Origin: Terrisporobacter sp.
GTDB lineage: Bacteria; Bacillota_A; Clostridia; Peptostreptococcales; Peptostreptococcaceae
Reading direction: 5' to 3'
Length of the DNA: 64,000 bases
NCBI GenBank assembly: GCA_029851945.1
Contig: JARKUZ010000075.1
Span: forward strand, 1 to 64,000
Shown piece after piece: positions 16,273-26,471 of this stretch (the first letter of the stretch is position 1; each line of letters opens with the position of its first letter). The notes under the pieces were generated by a model. It was not told the DNA's origin and did not search any database. It was given only the letters and a program-made list of their open reading frames with translations. The position numbers and the translations under genes were made by a program.

Positions 16273-17193
16273 ATGTTAGAAAAATACTTACACGTTCACC
16301 CAGAAGTTCAAGAGGCAGTTAAAAATGGTCAACCAGTTGTTGCTCTTGAATCAACAATAATATCCCATGGAATGCCATACCCACAAAACGTTGAAATGGC
16401 TAACAAAGTTGAAGAAATAATAAGAGAAAATGGTGCTATACCTGCAACTATAGCTATAATAGATGGTGTTTTAAAAGTCGGTCTTACTAAAGAAGAAATA
16501 GAACTCTTAGCAACAAATAAAAGTGTTGTTAAAGCTAGTAGAAGAGATTTACCTTTCATAATATCTAAAAGATTAACTGGTGCTACGACTGTTGCTACCA
16601 CTATGATATTAGCTGACTTAGCAGGAGTTAAAGTATTCGCTACTGGTGGAATAGGTGGAGTTCATAGAGATGCAGAAACTACTATGGATATATCTGCAGA
16701 CTTACAAGAATTAGCTAATACTGACGTTGCTGTAATATGTGCTGGAGCTAAATCAATACTTGATATAGGTTTAACTTTAGAATACTTAGAAACAAATGGT
16801 GTTCCAGTTGTTGGATTTGGAACTGATGAAATGCCTGCATTCTACACAAGAAAATCAGGATTTAGTGTAGATTACAAAGTTGATTCTTCTATGGAAGTCG
16901 CTTCTGCTTTAAAAGCTAAATGGGACTTAAACTTAAAAGGTGGTATGGTTATAGCTAACCCAATACCAGAAGAATTCGAAATGGATTATGATACTATAAA
17001 CAATGCTATAGAATCTGCTTTAAAAGAAGCTGAAGAAAAGAACATATGTGGAAAAGAAGTTACTCCATTCTTATTAGACAAAGTAAAAACTATAACTGCA
17101 GGAAAATCCCTTGCTTCAAACATAGAATTAGTTTACAATAACGCTAAAGTAGCTGCTCAAATAGCTAAAGATTTATGCGACTTAAACAAATAA
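16273..17193 (+). CDS. psuG: Pseudouridine-5'-phosphate glycosidase
   Basis: 306 residues, standard length. The family signature [17 protein letters not shown] lies near the start, with [44 protein letters not shown] and [13 protein letters not shown] following. It cleaves the C-C glycosidic bond of pseudouridine 5'-phosphate to uracil and ribose 5-phosphate. The ATG is one base after the psuK stop and its RBS (AAGGAG) lies within psuK, so the two are co-transcribed and probably translationally coupled. Confidence 0.96.
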   Translation: MLEKYLHVHPEVQEAVKNGQPVVALESTIISHGMPYPQNVEMANKVEEIIRENGAIPATIAIIDGVLKVGLTKEEIELLATNKSVVKASRRDLPFIISKRLTGATTVATTMILADLAGVKVFATGGIGGVHRDAETTMDISADLQELANTDVAVICAGAKSILDIGLTLEYLETNGVPVVGFGTDEMPAFYTRKSGFSVDYKVDSSMEVASALKAKWDLNLKGGMVIANPIPEEFEMDYDTINNAIESALKEAEEKNICGKEVTPFLLDKVKTITAGKSLASNIELVYNNAKVAAQIAKDLCDLNK

Positions 17194-17211
17194 TTTAATA
17201 TATTATATAAT

Positions 17212-17246
17212 AAAACCTCATCATAAATATTTATGCTGAGGTTTTT
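17212..17246. terminator. Terminator after psuKG (bidirectional)
   Basis: AAAACCTCA/TGAGGTTTT with an inner CATAAATATTTATG palindrome and T-run. It also faces the 3' end of the ABC exporter operon on the minus strand. The rest of 17247-17468 shows no gene. Confidence 0.85.
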
Positions 17247-17468
17247 CTATATTTCTATCATAAAATAGGTACTGATGTTATTTTCAACTATTTTAAAGTA
17301 AAAGTTATAAATAAAGCGGATTATATCTTCACATGGTACGTCTTTATCTATAATTCTATCTATTACATTTAATTTACCAATAGTTTTTTCATTCTTCTAT
17401 ATATCTTATCTAAATCCATACATTTTTTTCATATTACTCTCCCCTCAACCTTTATCCCTTTGTTCACA

Positions 17469-19130
17469 TTAACAACTTATACTCTTATCTTCTAAAGTTA
17501 TAACTTTATCACAGGTTAGCATTGAAGATAATCTATGAGATATACAGAGAACTGTTCTTTCATTAGAAGCATCTTTAAGTACAGAAATTATGCTCTCCTC
17601 TGTTTCCGAATCCAAATTTGCAGTCATTTCATCTAATAACATTATTGGAGGGTTTGTAACTATGGCTCTTGCTATTGATAATAATTGACACTGACCTTGT
17701 GAAAATAAATATGGCATTGCTACTGCTTCATATCCTCCATCTAAATTCATCACATAATCATGCAATCCTACAAATTTAATAGCATTTTCAATTTCCTTTT
17801 TACTTATATTCTTATCTCCTAGGCTAATCTGATCAGATACTGTCCCTTTTATAAACGAAAAACTTTGTTCTACATAACCAAATATTTTTCGTTTTTGATT
17901 GTTAGGAATTTGACTTACATTTATCCCTCCCAATGTAACACTTCCTTTTTCGGGTCCTAACAGTCCCAAAATAAGCTTAAACATTGTAGTTTTTCCTACT
18001 CCTGTTCTTCCTGCAAAAGTTATATGTTCTTTGTATTTAATAGTTATAGATATATCTTTTAAGATCTCTTTATTTTTACTATAAGAAAAATATACATTTT
18101 TAAATTTTATATCTATATTATTTTTGTCTTTTAAGATTTTATCATATGTTAATGTAAAATTTTTTTTAATTTCTTCTTTTTCTCCTAAAAACTCATCTAT
18201 CCTATATATACCTGCTATTGATTGCTGAATATTTTGTAATTCCATACCTAAATTTTCTATAGGACTAAAAATATTTGTTATTAGTTCAATTGAAGCAGCG
18301 ACTGCTCCTATTGAAATGCCTAAAAATCCTAAAGAATAACTAGATAAAATAACTACTATAGCTATCACAGCAGACCTTATAATTAATATAATTGGCGAAA
18401 AAATTGAATCATAAAAATTTATTTTATCCATAGCTTCATAGCTTTCATTTAAATAATCAAGATATTTTACTTCCATGTACTCTTCTTTACTAAATGATTT
18501 TATCATTTGTATATTATTTATACTTTCTGGAATATGATTGTTCACTTTTGCTGTTAGTACACGATAAAGCTTTTGTGCACTTAACATCTTTCTTTGAAAT
18601 GTTCTTGTCAAAAAATAGATTATAGGTATAATGCTAATTACTAGTATGCCTAATTTATAACTAAACATCCATATAGAAAAAACTATTCCTATAATTTTAA
18701 ATACATCAACTACCATACTAATAATACCATTTGTAAATAACGAACCTACTGCTTCAACATCATTAGAAAATCTAGACACCACAGAACCACTTTCATTTAT
18801 AGATAAATATCCAATTGGTATTTTTTCTAACTTAGTCATCATCTCTTCTCTAATACGCCTTATTATTTTTTGACCAAAAACAATTATAAGACCTTCTTTA
18901 GCAAAATTAAAAACACCAACCAAAGCTATAAATATAAAATATATAAGTGCAGGTATTAATAAATCTTTACCTTTACCAAGTATCAAATAATCATCAATTA
19001 TATATTTTAAAACTTGAGGAGTAACTAGACTTAAACCTATTGTTCCAATTATTACAACTACTAATAAAAAGGTAAGTAATTTAAATTTTTTAAATACACC
19101 CAATATTAATCCTGCTACTTTAGTATTCAT
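17469..19130 (-). CDS. ABC exporter half-transporter, catalytic-site Walker B subunit
   Basis: 553 residues: six-helix type IV exporter membrane domain (about 1-310) fused to an ATPase domain. Walker A is GRTGVGKTT, Walker B IMLLDEMTANLD keeps the catalytic Glu, the H-loop is CISHRLS, but the signature is FSQGQ instead of LSGGQ. Paired with the upstream gene it forms a heterodimeric drug/lipid-type exporter. I choose ATG 19130 because the GTG at 19139 abuts the RBS. It overlaps the upstream gene by 11 nt, indicating translational coupling. Cargo unknown. Confidence 0.9.
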   Translation of the reverse strand: MNTKVAGLILGVFKKFKLLTFLLVVVIIGTIGLSLVTPQVLKYIIDDYLILGKGKDLLIPALIYFIFIALVGVFNFAKEGLIIVFGQKIIRRIREEMMTKLEKIPIGYLSINESGSVVSRFSNDVEAVGSLFTNGIISMVVDVFKIIGIVFSIWMFSYKLGILVISIIPIIYFLTRTFQRKMLSAQKLYRVLTAKVNNHIPESINNIQMIKSFSKEEYMEVKYLDYLNESYEAMDKINFYDSIFSPIILIIRSAVIAIVVILSSYSLGFLGISIGAVAASIELITNIFSPIENLGMELQNIQQSIAGIYRIDEFLGEKEEIKKNFTLTYDKILKDKNNIDIKFKNVYFSYSKNKEILKDISITIKYKEHITFAGRTGVGKTTMFKLILGLLGPEKGSVTLGGINVSQIPNNQKRKIFGYVEQSFSFIKGTVSDQISLGDKNISKKEIENAIKFVGLHDYVMNLDGGYEAVAMPYLFSQGQCQLLSIARAIVTNPPIMLLDEMTANLDSETEESIISVLKDASNERTVLCISHRLSSMLTCDKVITLEDKSISC

Positions 19131-20862
19131 CTTTATCACTCTCTTTTCTTTTCTGTAAATTATATAATTGCATATATAAGTTTGAATTATTTAATAATTC
19201 CTCATGACTACCATAATCAATGTTCTTATCTTCTTTCATCAATATTATTTGATTTAAATCTTCAAAAATTGATAACCTATGAGAAACTAATAAAATTATA
19301 GAATCTTTATAATTATTTCTTAGATTATCAATAATAGATTTTTCTGTAATCATATCTACAGCAGAAAAAGGATCATCTAATATGAGTATTCTATTTTCGT
19401 GGTAAAGGGTTCTAGCAAGAGCAATTCTAGCTTGCTGACCGCCACTAAGTCTTATTCCTCCATTCCCAACTAGTGTATAAATTCCATCATCCATATGTTT
19501 CAAATCTTCATCAAAACAAACCATTTTTAAAACATGAGAAATATCTCCGTCATCACCTAATGTTATATTGTTATAAATAGTATCAGATATTAAATGTGGA
19601 TTGTGTCCTAAATAAGAAATTATATTACTTCTTTCATATTGGCTATAGTCTCTTAATTCTTTATTATTAATTTCTAGACTGCCTTCATAAGGATATTCAG
19701 ACAAAAACAATTTACCTAGTGTCGATTTTCCACAACCAATAGGACCAGTAATCCCTATAATATCACCTTTTTTACCTTCTATATTTAAATTTTTTATTAT
19801 ATAATCTTTATTATTATAAGAAAAGTTTAATTTTTTTATATTTAAAGATACATAATCCTTTACACCATTTAATTTTTCATCTATTTTGCTGTATTCTTTA
19901 AGGTAGGGCTTAATTCTATTCCATGAAACTCTAGACTTTTGAATAGTATTAAATAACTTTGCAATTCTACTTGCTTTAACTGCCATTACAGCAAATAAAG
20001 ATATATATGCTGAAAAAATTCCTACTGTAAAACTTCCATCATATACCTTGTTACCAGCCATGATTATAACAAATACTATCCCGCTCATTGCTATAACATT
20101 GTAGATAGGCTGCATAGCATTTTCCCATACATTAGCTATAATAGCCTTTCTTTCAAAGTCAGCTAATTCTTCTTCATATATTTTTTTATTGTCAGCTTCT
20201 CTTCCATATAATCTATATAAAATAGCATTATCTATCCTATCATAAGTTAAATCTGAAATTTTGGATACTTTTTCACGATATTCTCTAGTAAATTTAAATA
20301 TAGCCTTTTTTAATTTTTCAGCTAGTAATACCGCTAAGGGAATGAATATACTACCAAATAATGTTATCTTGACATCATAATTTAAAAGAGTTATTAAGTA
20401 TGTTATGAATAATACTCCTGTATCAAATACTTCTGTTGTTGACTTTCTCATTCCTTCTACACAAACATCCACATCTGATATAGCTTTTGTCATAAGGCTT
20501 CCCATATTTTCATTATGAAGTTCTTTTTCACTTTTATGAATTAAATTATTATAAAGCATAAATCTCATTGTTGCAGTAGTCCTATTTGCAAACTGTCTTA
20601 CAAAATATCTTTTTAAATATCTAAAAAACTGAACTAATCCTATAACTAAAATAAAAGTAATTGATAATTTACATAAACTATATAAATTTTGTTTTTCTAT
20701 TAAAGCATCTATTAATTTTCCTTGATAAATCGGTCGAGCTATCATGCCCACGTTATATAAAACCCCAAATATAGTAAGTAAAACTACAACTTTTCTTTCC
20801 TTTACCCAATAGTTTTTAATTTTATCAGGATTTTTCATAGGACTAATTGGGCTTTTTTTCAT
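19120..20862 (-). CDS. ABC exporter half-transporter, degenerate Walker B subunit
   Basis: 580 residues: exporter membrane domain (about 20-320) and ATPase domain with Walker A GPIGCGKST, intact signature LSGGQQARIALARTLY and Walker B ILILDDPFSAVD, where Asp replaces the catalytic Glu. Together with the FSQGQ signature of its partner, this puts both defects in the same composite ATP site and leaves the other site fully consensus, as in BmrCD/TM287-288-type exporters. It is the first gene of a two-gene operon with no adjacent regulator. Confidence 0.92.
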   Translation of the reverse strand: MKKSPISPMKNPDKIKNYWVKERKVVVLLTIFGVLYNVGMIARPIYQGKLIDALIEKQNLYSLCKLSITFILVIGLVQFFRYLKRYFVRQFANRTTATMRFMLYNNLIHKSEKELHNENMGSLMTKAISDVDVCVEGMRKSTTEVFDTGVLFITYLITLLNYDVKITLFGSIFIPLAVLLAEKLKKAIFKFTREYREKVSKISDLTYDRIDNAILYRLYGREADNKKIYEEELADFERKAIIANVWENAMQPIYNVIAMSGIVFVIIMAGNKVYDGSFTVGIFSAYISLFAVMAVKASRIAKLFNTIQKSRVSWNRIKPYLKEYSKIDEKLNGVKDYVSLNIKKLNFSYNNKDYIIKNLNIEGKKGDIIGITGPIGCGKSTLGKLFLSEYPYEGSLEINNKELRDYSQYERSNIISYLGHNPHLISDTIYNNITLGDDGDISHVLKMVCFDEDLKHMDDGIYTLVGNGGIRLSGGQQARIALARTLYHENRILILDDPFSAVDMITEKSIIDNLRNNYKDSIILLVSHRLSIFEDLNQIILMKEDKNIDYGSHEELLNNSNLYMQLYNLQKRKESDKDEY

Positions 20863-20939
20863 ACTAATCCCCCTTAAAATGTAATATTATATATTAAAAT
20901 ATTAGCATAGTTAACAAAAAATGCTCAGTATGAAATATA

Positions 20940-20974
20940 AAAAAGACACTTATAAGGTTATAAGTGTCTTTTGA
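20940..20974 (-). terminator. Terminator after the rubrerythrin gene
   Basis: AAAAGACACTTATA/TATAAGTGTCTTTT stem with three-base loop between the rubrerythrin stop and the ABC operon. Confidence 0.9.
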
Positions 20975-20988
20975 TATTAAGGTTTATA

Positions 20989-21540
20989 TTAAGCTTGTTT
21001 TCCAAAATGTCTTTCTAATAATCCTAAGAATGCTTTACCATGTCTAGCTTCATCTTTACACATTTCATGAACTGTATCATGTATAGCATCTAATCCTAAT
21101 TCTTTAGCTCTTTTAGCTATTTTTAATTTTCCTTCAGTAGCCCCATATTCAGCTTCTACTCTTGCTTCTAAGTTAGCTTTTGTATCAGCAACTACAACTT
21201 CTCCTAATAATTCAGCGAATTTAGCAGCATGTTCTGCTTCTTCGAAAGCTATTCTTTTGTAAGCTTCAGCAACTTCTGGGTATCCCTCTCTATCAGCTTG
21301 TCTTGACATTGCAAGATACATTCCTACTTCTGTACATTCTCCAACGAAGTTAGCTCTTAATCCTTCTATTACTTCTTCGTCTATTCCTTGAGCAACACCT
21401 ATTCTGTGCTCATCTGCCCATTTCAATTCTCCAGTCATTTCTTCAAACTTATCAGTTCCTACTTTACATACTGGACATACTTCTGGAGCAGTTTCTCCTT
21501 CAAATATATAACCGCATACTGTACATACGAATTTTTTCAT
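20989..21540 (-). CDS. Reverse rubrerythrin
   Basis: 183 residues. The rubredoxin domain is at the N-terminus (Cys6, Cys9 in CTVCGY; Cys22, Cys25 in CPVCK) and the ferritin-like diiron domain follows, with EXXH-type ligands in [10 protein letters not shown] and [10 protein letters not shown] and further Glu ligands ([20 protein letters not shown]). This reversed order marks the clostridial revRbr group, which reduces hydrogen peroxide and oxygen with NADH-derived electrons. ATG 21540 is preferred (AGGAGG nine bases before it). No clear PerR box is seen. It is probably a main oxidative-stress defence of this anaerobe. Confidence 0.93.
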   Translation of the reverse strand: MKKFVCTVCGYIFEGETAPEVCPVCKVGTDKFEEMTGELKWADEHRIGVAQGIDEEVIEGLRANFVGECTEVGMYLAMSRQADREGYPEVAEAYKRIAFEEAEHAAKFAELLGEVVVADTKANLEARVEAEYGATEGKLKIAKRAKELGLDAIHDTVHEMCKDEARHGKAFLGLLERHFGKQA

Positions 21541-21690
21541 TTTCATTTACCTCCTAATTTATTTATGCTATTTTTAAAAATCTTATAGTCATTTTTCAAA
21601 TGTTAATTATTTATTATGTTATGTATATACCCGTCACTTTGTTGTCTAAACATTTTTTTAATTTTTATTATAATTATAAAATTATTTAAA

Positions 21691-23421
21691 TTAATTATAT
21701 ATGTCTGAAAATTCAATTTTACATTTTTCAATATTAAAATCTCTATTGGCTAAAGCATAATTGTCCTTATCATCAAACTCCATAGTTCTTATAGGTAAAG
21801 TAAAAATAAATTCAGATCCTTCCCCTAACTTACTCTCAACCCTTATATGGCCACTATGTAGCTCGACTAAATACTGAACAAGAGATAAACCTATTCCGCT
21901 ACCTTCATTTTTTCTAGTAAGATTTGAATTTACTTGTCCAAATCTATCAAATATTATATCTACTTTATCTTTAGGTATACCAACACCATTATCCTTCACA
22001 GATACAAAAACATTATTTTCATCTCTACTTACTTTAACTATTATTTCACCACCAGTTGAAGAACTGTATTTTATCGCATTAGAAAGTAAATTTAATATAA
22101 TTCTTTCTATTGCATCTGGATCACATACTGTAATTATTTCTTCTTCTTCTGTGTCAAAAATAAGATTTATATCTTTACTTTCTACATATTGAACAACAGA
22201 AGTAGTTATATCTTCTATTATATTTACAATATTATTATTCGATAAAGATATATTATAATAACCTATATCCATTTTACTTATATCAATTAGATTATTAACA
22301 AGTCTTAATAACCTATAGGAGTTTTGTCTAATTCCTTTTATATGTTTTTGTAAATTTTCTAAAGAAACATTTCCCTTATCAATATTTTTTTGCATTATTT
22401 GCATAGTTCCTAGGATTATGTTTAGAGGTGTTTTAAACTCATGAGATACATTGGCAAAGAATTCATTTTTTACTGACTCTAATTTCACTTTTTCTTCTAA
22501 TTTTTTTTTACATTCTTCTTCTATGATGCTTTGAGTTACATCTTTACCACTCGCTATAAAGACATTAGATTTTTCAGAATATCTTATTTTCCAATCTATC
22601 CACTTTAAATTATCATCTTTGCATAAGTGCCTAACTGTGATATTATCTGTCTTTTTCTTCACTTCACCACTATTTAATAATGAAAATGATAGTTGATTTA
22701 TTTTTGGTATATCTTCATGATAAATAGTATTCATAAAATTCTTTTTCATTAGTTGATTTAAATCCCACCCTAAAGTTTCTTGCAAACTTGAGCTAATTTT
22801 AATTAAATCACAATTCAAATCAAAAACCGTAAATAAATCTGATGATGATTCTAAATAATCCTCAAGCTCATTTTTAGCTTTTATTCTTTGTTCCCTTTCT
22901 ATCTTTATATCCTGATTCAATTTATAGTTTCTAATGATAATACCTATCATATTACAAATACCTTCTATAAAATCATCTGTGATATTCTTATTATCATACT
23001 TAGATTTATAGCATATATTTAAGCATCCCATAAATTCATCATCAATAGTAATTTTGTAAAATTCTAAATATTTAATATAATGATTATCTAAAAAATCATA
23101 TATTTTTTTATTTTTAAACTCATCTATATTTTTTATTTTTTCAAGTATATTTAATCTCAATTCTCCATTTATAATACTCTCCAAGGTACTTGCATCTATA
23201 GGTATTTTTATTTTACTAATATTACTATATCCATCTCCTTGTGTATAAGTAAATGGTTCTAATAATTGACTCACTTTATTATATAAAAAAACAGATACTC
23301 CAATTGATTTGGTGTCATCCTTTATATCTCTGCATATATCACTAAGTATAGACTTCACACTTTCATATTTTTTTAAATTATCTAAATTACTCATTTTTTT
23401 GTATATACTTATTTCATCCAT
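21691..23421 (-). CDS. Orphan sensor histidine kinase (GAF-like, PAS, HisKA, HATPase)
   Basis: 576 residues without membrane segments, so cytosolic. An N-terminal GAF-like region (about 15-170) is followed by a coiled linker, a PAS domain (about 188-300; FTVFDLNCDLIKISSSLQETLGW), HisKA with His327 in FFANVSHEFKTPLN, and a HATPase with N box NLLSNAIKYSS, DNGVGIPKD and GSGIGLSLV. It ends with a short conserved tail (CKIEFSDIYN) seen in many clostridial orphan kinases. No response regulator is adjacent; Spo0A is a possible partner (inference only). Confidence 0.9.
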   Translation of the reverse strand: MDEISIYKKMSNLDNLKKYESVKSILSDICRDIKDDTKSIGVSVFLYNKVSQLLEPFTYTQGDGYSNISKIKIPIDASTLESIINGELRLNILEKIKNIDEFKNKKIYDFLDNHYIKYLEFYKITIDDEFMGCLNICYKSKYDNKNITDDFIEGICNMIGIIIRNYKLNQDIKIEREQRIKAKNELEDYLESSSDLFTVFDLNCDLIKISSSLQETLGWDLNQLMKKNFMNTIYHEDIPKINQLSFSLLNSGEVKKKTDNITVRHLCKDDNLKWIDWKIRYSEKSNVFIASGKDVTQSIIEEECKKKLEEKVKLESVKNEFFANVSHEFKTPLNIILGTMQIMQKNIDKGNVSLENLQKHIKGIRQNSYRLLRLVNNLIDISKMDIGYYNISLSNNNIVNIIEDITTSVVQYVESKDINLIFDTEEEEIITVCDPDAIERIILNLLSNAIKYSSSTGGEIIVKVSRDENNVFVSVKDNGVGIPKDKVDIIFDRFGQVNSNLTRKNEGSGIGLSLVQYLVELHSGHIRVESKLGEGSEFIFTLPIRTMEFDDKDNYALANRDFNIEKCKIEFSDIYN

Positions 23422-23831
23422 GATACTCCCCCAGATATATAACCTTCTATAATATATTTGTGTATTTAATTTATTATATAAAAATTATACTTTTAATATA
23501 TTAAAACCTTCAAAATTAACTATTCTACATTTCTATTTAAATCCCCTTTTTAATATTGTTTTTTATTATTATTACTTTGGACATTATGATAATTTTATTA
23601 ACTATTAAATATTTCATAAAAAGTAATCCTAATATGAAGACATTATTTCACAATTATAGAGAGTTTCAGCATATAAGTAAATTTTTAAATTAAAAGTTGA
23701 TAGTATATCTACCGTTCAAAAAATATTCATAGCTTTTTATATAATATATTAATAAAATATTTATTACATATTTTGGAGAATTAATTAAATAATAATATCT
23801 ATAAATACATAGATGCAGGAGGATAATTAAT
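23422..23831. other. Intergenic region, no confident gene
   Basis: 410 bp of AT-rich DNA between divergent genes. A plus-strand frame ending near 23693 would give a 45-residue hydrophobic-then-basic peptide (from TTG near 23555), but it has no RBS. AGGAGG before 23832 belongs to the lipoprotein. Confidence 0.3.
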
Positions 23832-24575
23832 ATGTATCATAATAAATTTATTGTATTTATAATTTTATTATTTATATTTCTTGTTGGATGCGAAATGGAA
23901 GAGTTAAATAATAAATCAGAAAATACATTAGAGTTTACAAATATTGATATAAATCAATTAATTGGTGTAAATTATAAGGATGTAGAAAAAATGTATGGTT
24001 ATCCTTATAAAGCTATTTTTTATATAAATAAAGATGATTTTAGTATGAAATCTATTAATAATATTACAATTAGAGACTTTTATCATCATTCTATCGTAGA
24101 GGCATCTTATAAAAATTCCTCGGATTTTAATTCTTATATAAATTTATCTTATGAACATGGAAAAGTTATAGATGCAACATATGATAATATGGATGTAATA
24201 AATTATACTAAAATATTAGAAGAAGATGAATTAATAGATTGTGATTATAAAATTGAATTATTTAAAAATTTTGATAGCATTCCATATAATAAATTTAATT
24301 TAACTACTTGTCAAAATAACCTAAAAGGAAAAGATATTAACGACTTTAACAAAGAATACAACATTGAATACCCTAATTATGTTGCCAATGATACAATAAC
24401 TAATAAAAAACTATATTTTTATCCTTTGACTAAAAACGATTCACAAGACCATATAAATATGGCTCTAGTTTATACTATCAATAACAAAATAAAAAATATT
24501 GAAATTATAGACAAAAAAATTACATGTGAACTTATTATAAAATACTTTCTTAATACAAAAAAGTACATGCATTAA
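23832..24575 (+). CDS. Lipoprotein of unknown function
   Basis: 247 residues. The N-terminus has a short basic region, a hydrophobic stretch and the lipobox LVGC (Cys near residue 20), so it should be lipid-anchored outside the membrane. The mature part is rich in Asn, Asp, Tyr and Lys, without a domain I recognise. Opening phrases such as INQLIGVNYKDVEKMYGYPYKAIF suggest a SmpA/OmlA-like small fold, but this is weak. RBS AGGAGGATAATT. A terminator overlaps its stop. Confidence 0.75.
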   Translation: MYHNKFIVFIILLFIFLVGCEMEELNNKSENTLEFTNIDINQLIGVNYKDVEKMYGYPYKAIFYINKDDFSMKSINNITIRDFYHHSIVEASYKNSSDFNSYINLSYEHGKVIDATYDNMDVINYTKILEEDELIDCDYKIELFKNFDSIPYNKFNLTTCQNNLKGKDINDFNKEYNIEYPNYVANDTITNKKLYFYPLTKNDSQDHINMALVYTINNKIKNIEIIDKKITCELIIKYFLNTKKYMH

Positions 24576-24592
24576 TACATGTACTTTTTACA
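24558..24592. terminator. Bidirectional terminator overlapping the lipoprotein stop
   Basis: AAAAAGTACATG/CATGTACTTTTT stem whose loop contains the TAA stop; shared with the convergent AbgT gene. Confidence 0.9.
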
Positions 24593-24606
24593 TTATTATA
24601 TAAAAA

Positions 24607-26187
24607 TTATATTGTCAAACCTGCCCCTGGTCCTAATGGTATTCCCAGTAACATCCAAAATGCAAGTAAAATTGTCCATCCAATTAAGAATATTATTGAG
24701 TATGGAACCATTGTTGAGATTATTGTTCCTATACCTGCTTTTTTATCATATTTTTGAGCAAATACAACTATCATTGCAAAATAGCTCATAAGTGGTGATA
24801 TTATATTTGTTGTAGAATCTCCTATTCTATAAGCAACTTGAGTTAATTCCGGAGATATACCAACGTTCATAAACATTGGTAAAAATACAGGAGCTAATAT
24901 TGCCCATTTAGCAGAAGCTGATCCCATAAATAAGTTTATAAATCCAACAAATAATACAAATAATATCATTAGTAGTGTTGAATTAATATTTAATGATTGT
25001 AGTAATTTAGCACCTTCTAATGCTAGTATTGTCCCTAAGTTTGTGTATGAGAAATAGTTTACAAACTGCGCTGCAACAAATGATAAAGCTATATATCCAC
25101 CCATAGATTTCATAGCTGTTTCTAATTGTGCACAAACATCTTTTTCATTTTTAAATACTCCCGCAACCTTTCCAAATACTATTGAAGGTATTAAGAATAA
25201 TATTGCTAATATTGTCACGAATCCATTCATTAATGGAGAGTGATCTATTATACTTCCTGTTTCAGCATTTCTAAGTATACCATTTTCCGGAATAGTTAAT
25301 AATACTACTATTACTGCTAAAGTAAAGAAAGTCATATTAGCATACTTTAATGCTTTCTTCTCTTGATCGGATAAATTCTTTAAACTATCATCATTAGAAT
25401 CAACTGAATCTAATTTTTGTTTTGATAATCTTGGTTCAACTATTTTATCAGTTATTATCCATCCAAGAATAGTTATTAAAAATGTTGACACAAACATAAA
25501 GAAGAAATTTCCTGTTGGTGATACAACATAATTTGGATCTACCATTTTTGCTGCTTCTGTTGATAAACCAGCTAACATTGGATCTATCGTACCCACCATT
25601 AAATTAGCACTAAACCCTCCAGATACTCCTGCAAAACCTGCTGCAAGACCAGCTAAAGGATGTCTACCAAATGACATAAATATTAGTGCACCTAGTGGAA
25701 CTAATACAACATAACCAGCATCTGAAGCTATGTTAGACATAACCCCTAAAAATACTACCATTGGTGTAACTAATGCAGCTGGTGTAATTTGAACAGTTCT
25801 TTTAAGTAAAGCAGATATATATCCACTTCCTTCTGCTGTTCCTATACCAAACATACCAACTAAAACCATACCAAGCGGTGCAAAGTTTACGAAGTTACTT
25901 ATAGCATTTTCTAACATGTAAACTATACCTTCTCTTGATAATAAACTTACTGCTTTAATTGTTTGTAAAGAGACTTCATTCGTTGTCCTATCTATCAGCT
26001 CACCTGTAGATGAAAGTCCTACTCCAGCCGCTATCGCAGATATTATCATAATAGCTAAACAAAAAATTCCGAATAATGTTATCGGATGCGGCAGTTTATT
26101 CCCTACTCTTTCAATTGTATCTAGATTTCTTTGAAAGAAACTCTTTTTTTCATTTTTTACTTTCACATCATTTACAACTGTACTCAT
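24607..26187 (-). CDS. AbgT-family transporter
   Basis: 526 residues, about 12 membrane segments. AbgT landmarks are the N-terminal NLDTIERVGNKLPHPITLFGIF, the re-entrant GVSGGFSANLMVGTIDPMLAGLSTEAA, MGSASAKWAILAPVFLPM and the C-terminal IGDSTTNIISPLMSYFAMI. E. coli AbgT imports p-aminobenzoyl-glutamate (folate salvage), while others export sulfonamides. Without neighbouring abgAB hydrolases the cargo cannot be fixed. RBS AAGGGAGG. Confidence 0.93.
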   Translation of the reverse strand: MSTVVNDVKVKNEKKSFFQRNLDTIERVGNKLPHPITLFGIFCLAIMIISAIAAGVGLSSTGELIDRTTNEVSLQTIKAVSLLSREGIVYMLENAISNFVNFAPLGMVLVGMFGIGTAEGSGYISALLKRTVQITPAALVTPMVVFLGVMSNIASDAGYVVLVPLGALIFMSFGRHPLAGLAAGFAGVSGGFSANLMVGTIDPMLAGLSTEAAKMVDPNYVVSPTGNFFFMFVSTFLITILGWIITDKIVEPRLSKQKLDSVDSNDDSLKNLSDQEKKALKYANMTFFTLAVIVVLLTIPENGILRNAETGSIIDHSPLMNGFVTILAILFLIPSIVFGKVAGVFKNEKDVCAQLETAMKSMGGYIALSFVAAQFVNYFSYTNLGTILALEGAKLLQSLNINSTLLMILFVLFVGFINLFMGSASAKWAILAPVFLPMFMNVGISPELTQVAYRIGDSTTNIISPLMSYFAMIVVFAQKYDKKAGIGTIISTMVPYSIIFLIGWTILLAFWMLLGIPLGPGAGLTI

Positions 26188-26341
26188 AATTGTCCTCCCT
26201 TTTAGTCCTATTTATTAAACCCATAATATAATTTATTGTATTTATTTGTCAAATATACAATAAAATTTCTATTTTAATTATTAAACCTATTCAAATATAA
26301 TTTATTATAATTATACTGTTTATATTTTTGGGGCAATAAAG

Positions 26342-26384
26342 AAAATAACCCTAATAAAACTAAGTTGTTTTATAGGGTTATTTT
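26342..26384. terminator. Terminator-like hairpin between AbgT and DinG genes
   Basis: AAAATAACCCTA/TAGGGTTATTTT stem with AAAC/GTTT inside and T-run. On the minus strand it lies about 90 bp after the DinG stop at 26472. Confidence 0.85.
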
Positions 26385-26471
26385 AATATTTTATAGTATT
26401 ATTTTGATATGGTTTATTATAATTGAAAGTTAAAAATCATTTTCTTATATATTTTTTTAACTAAAATACAG

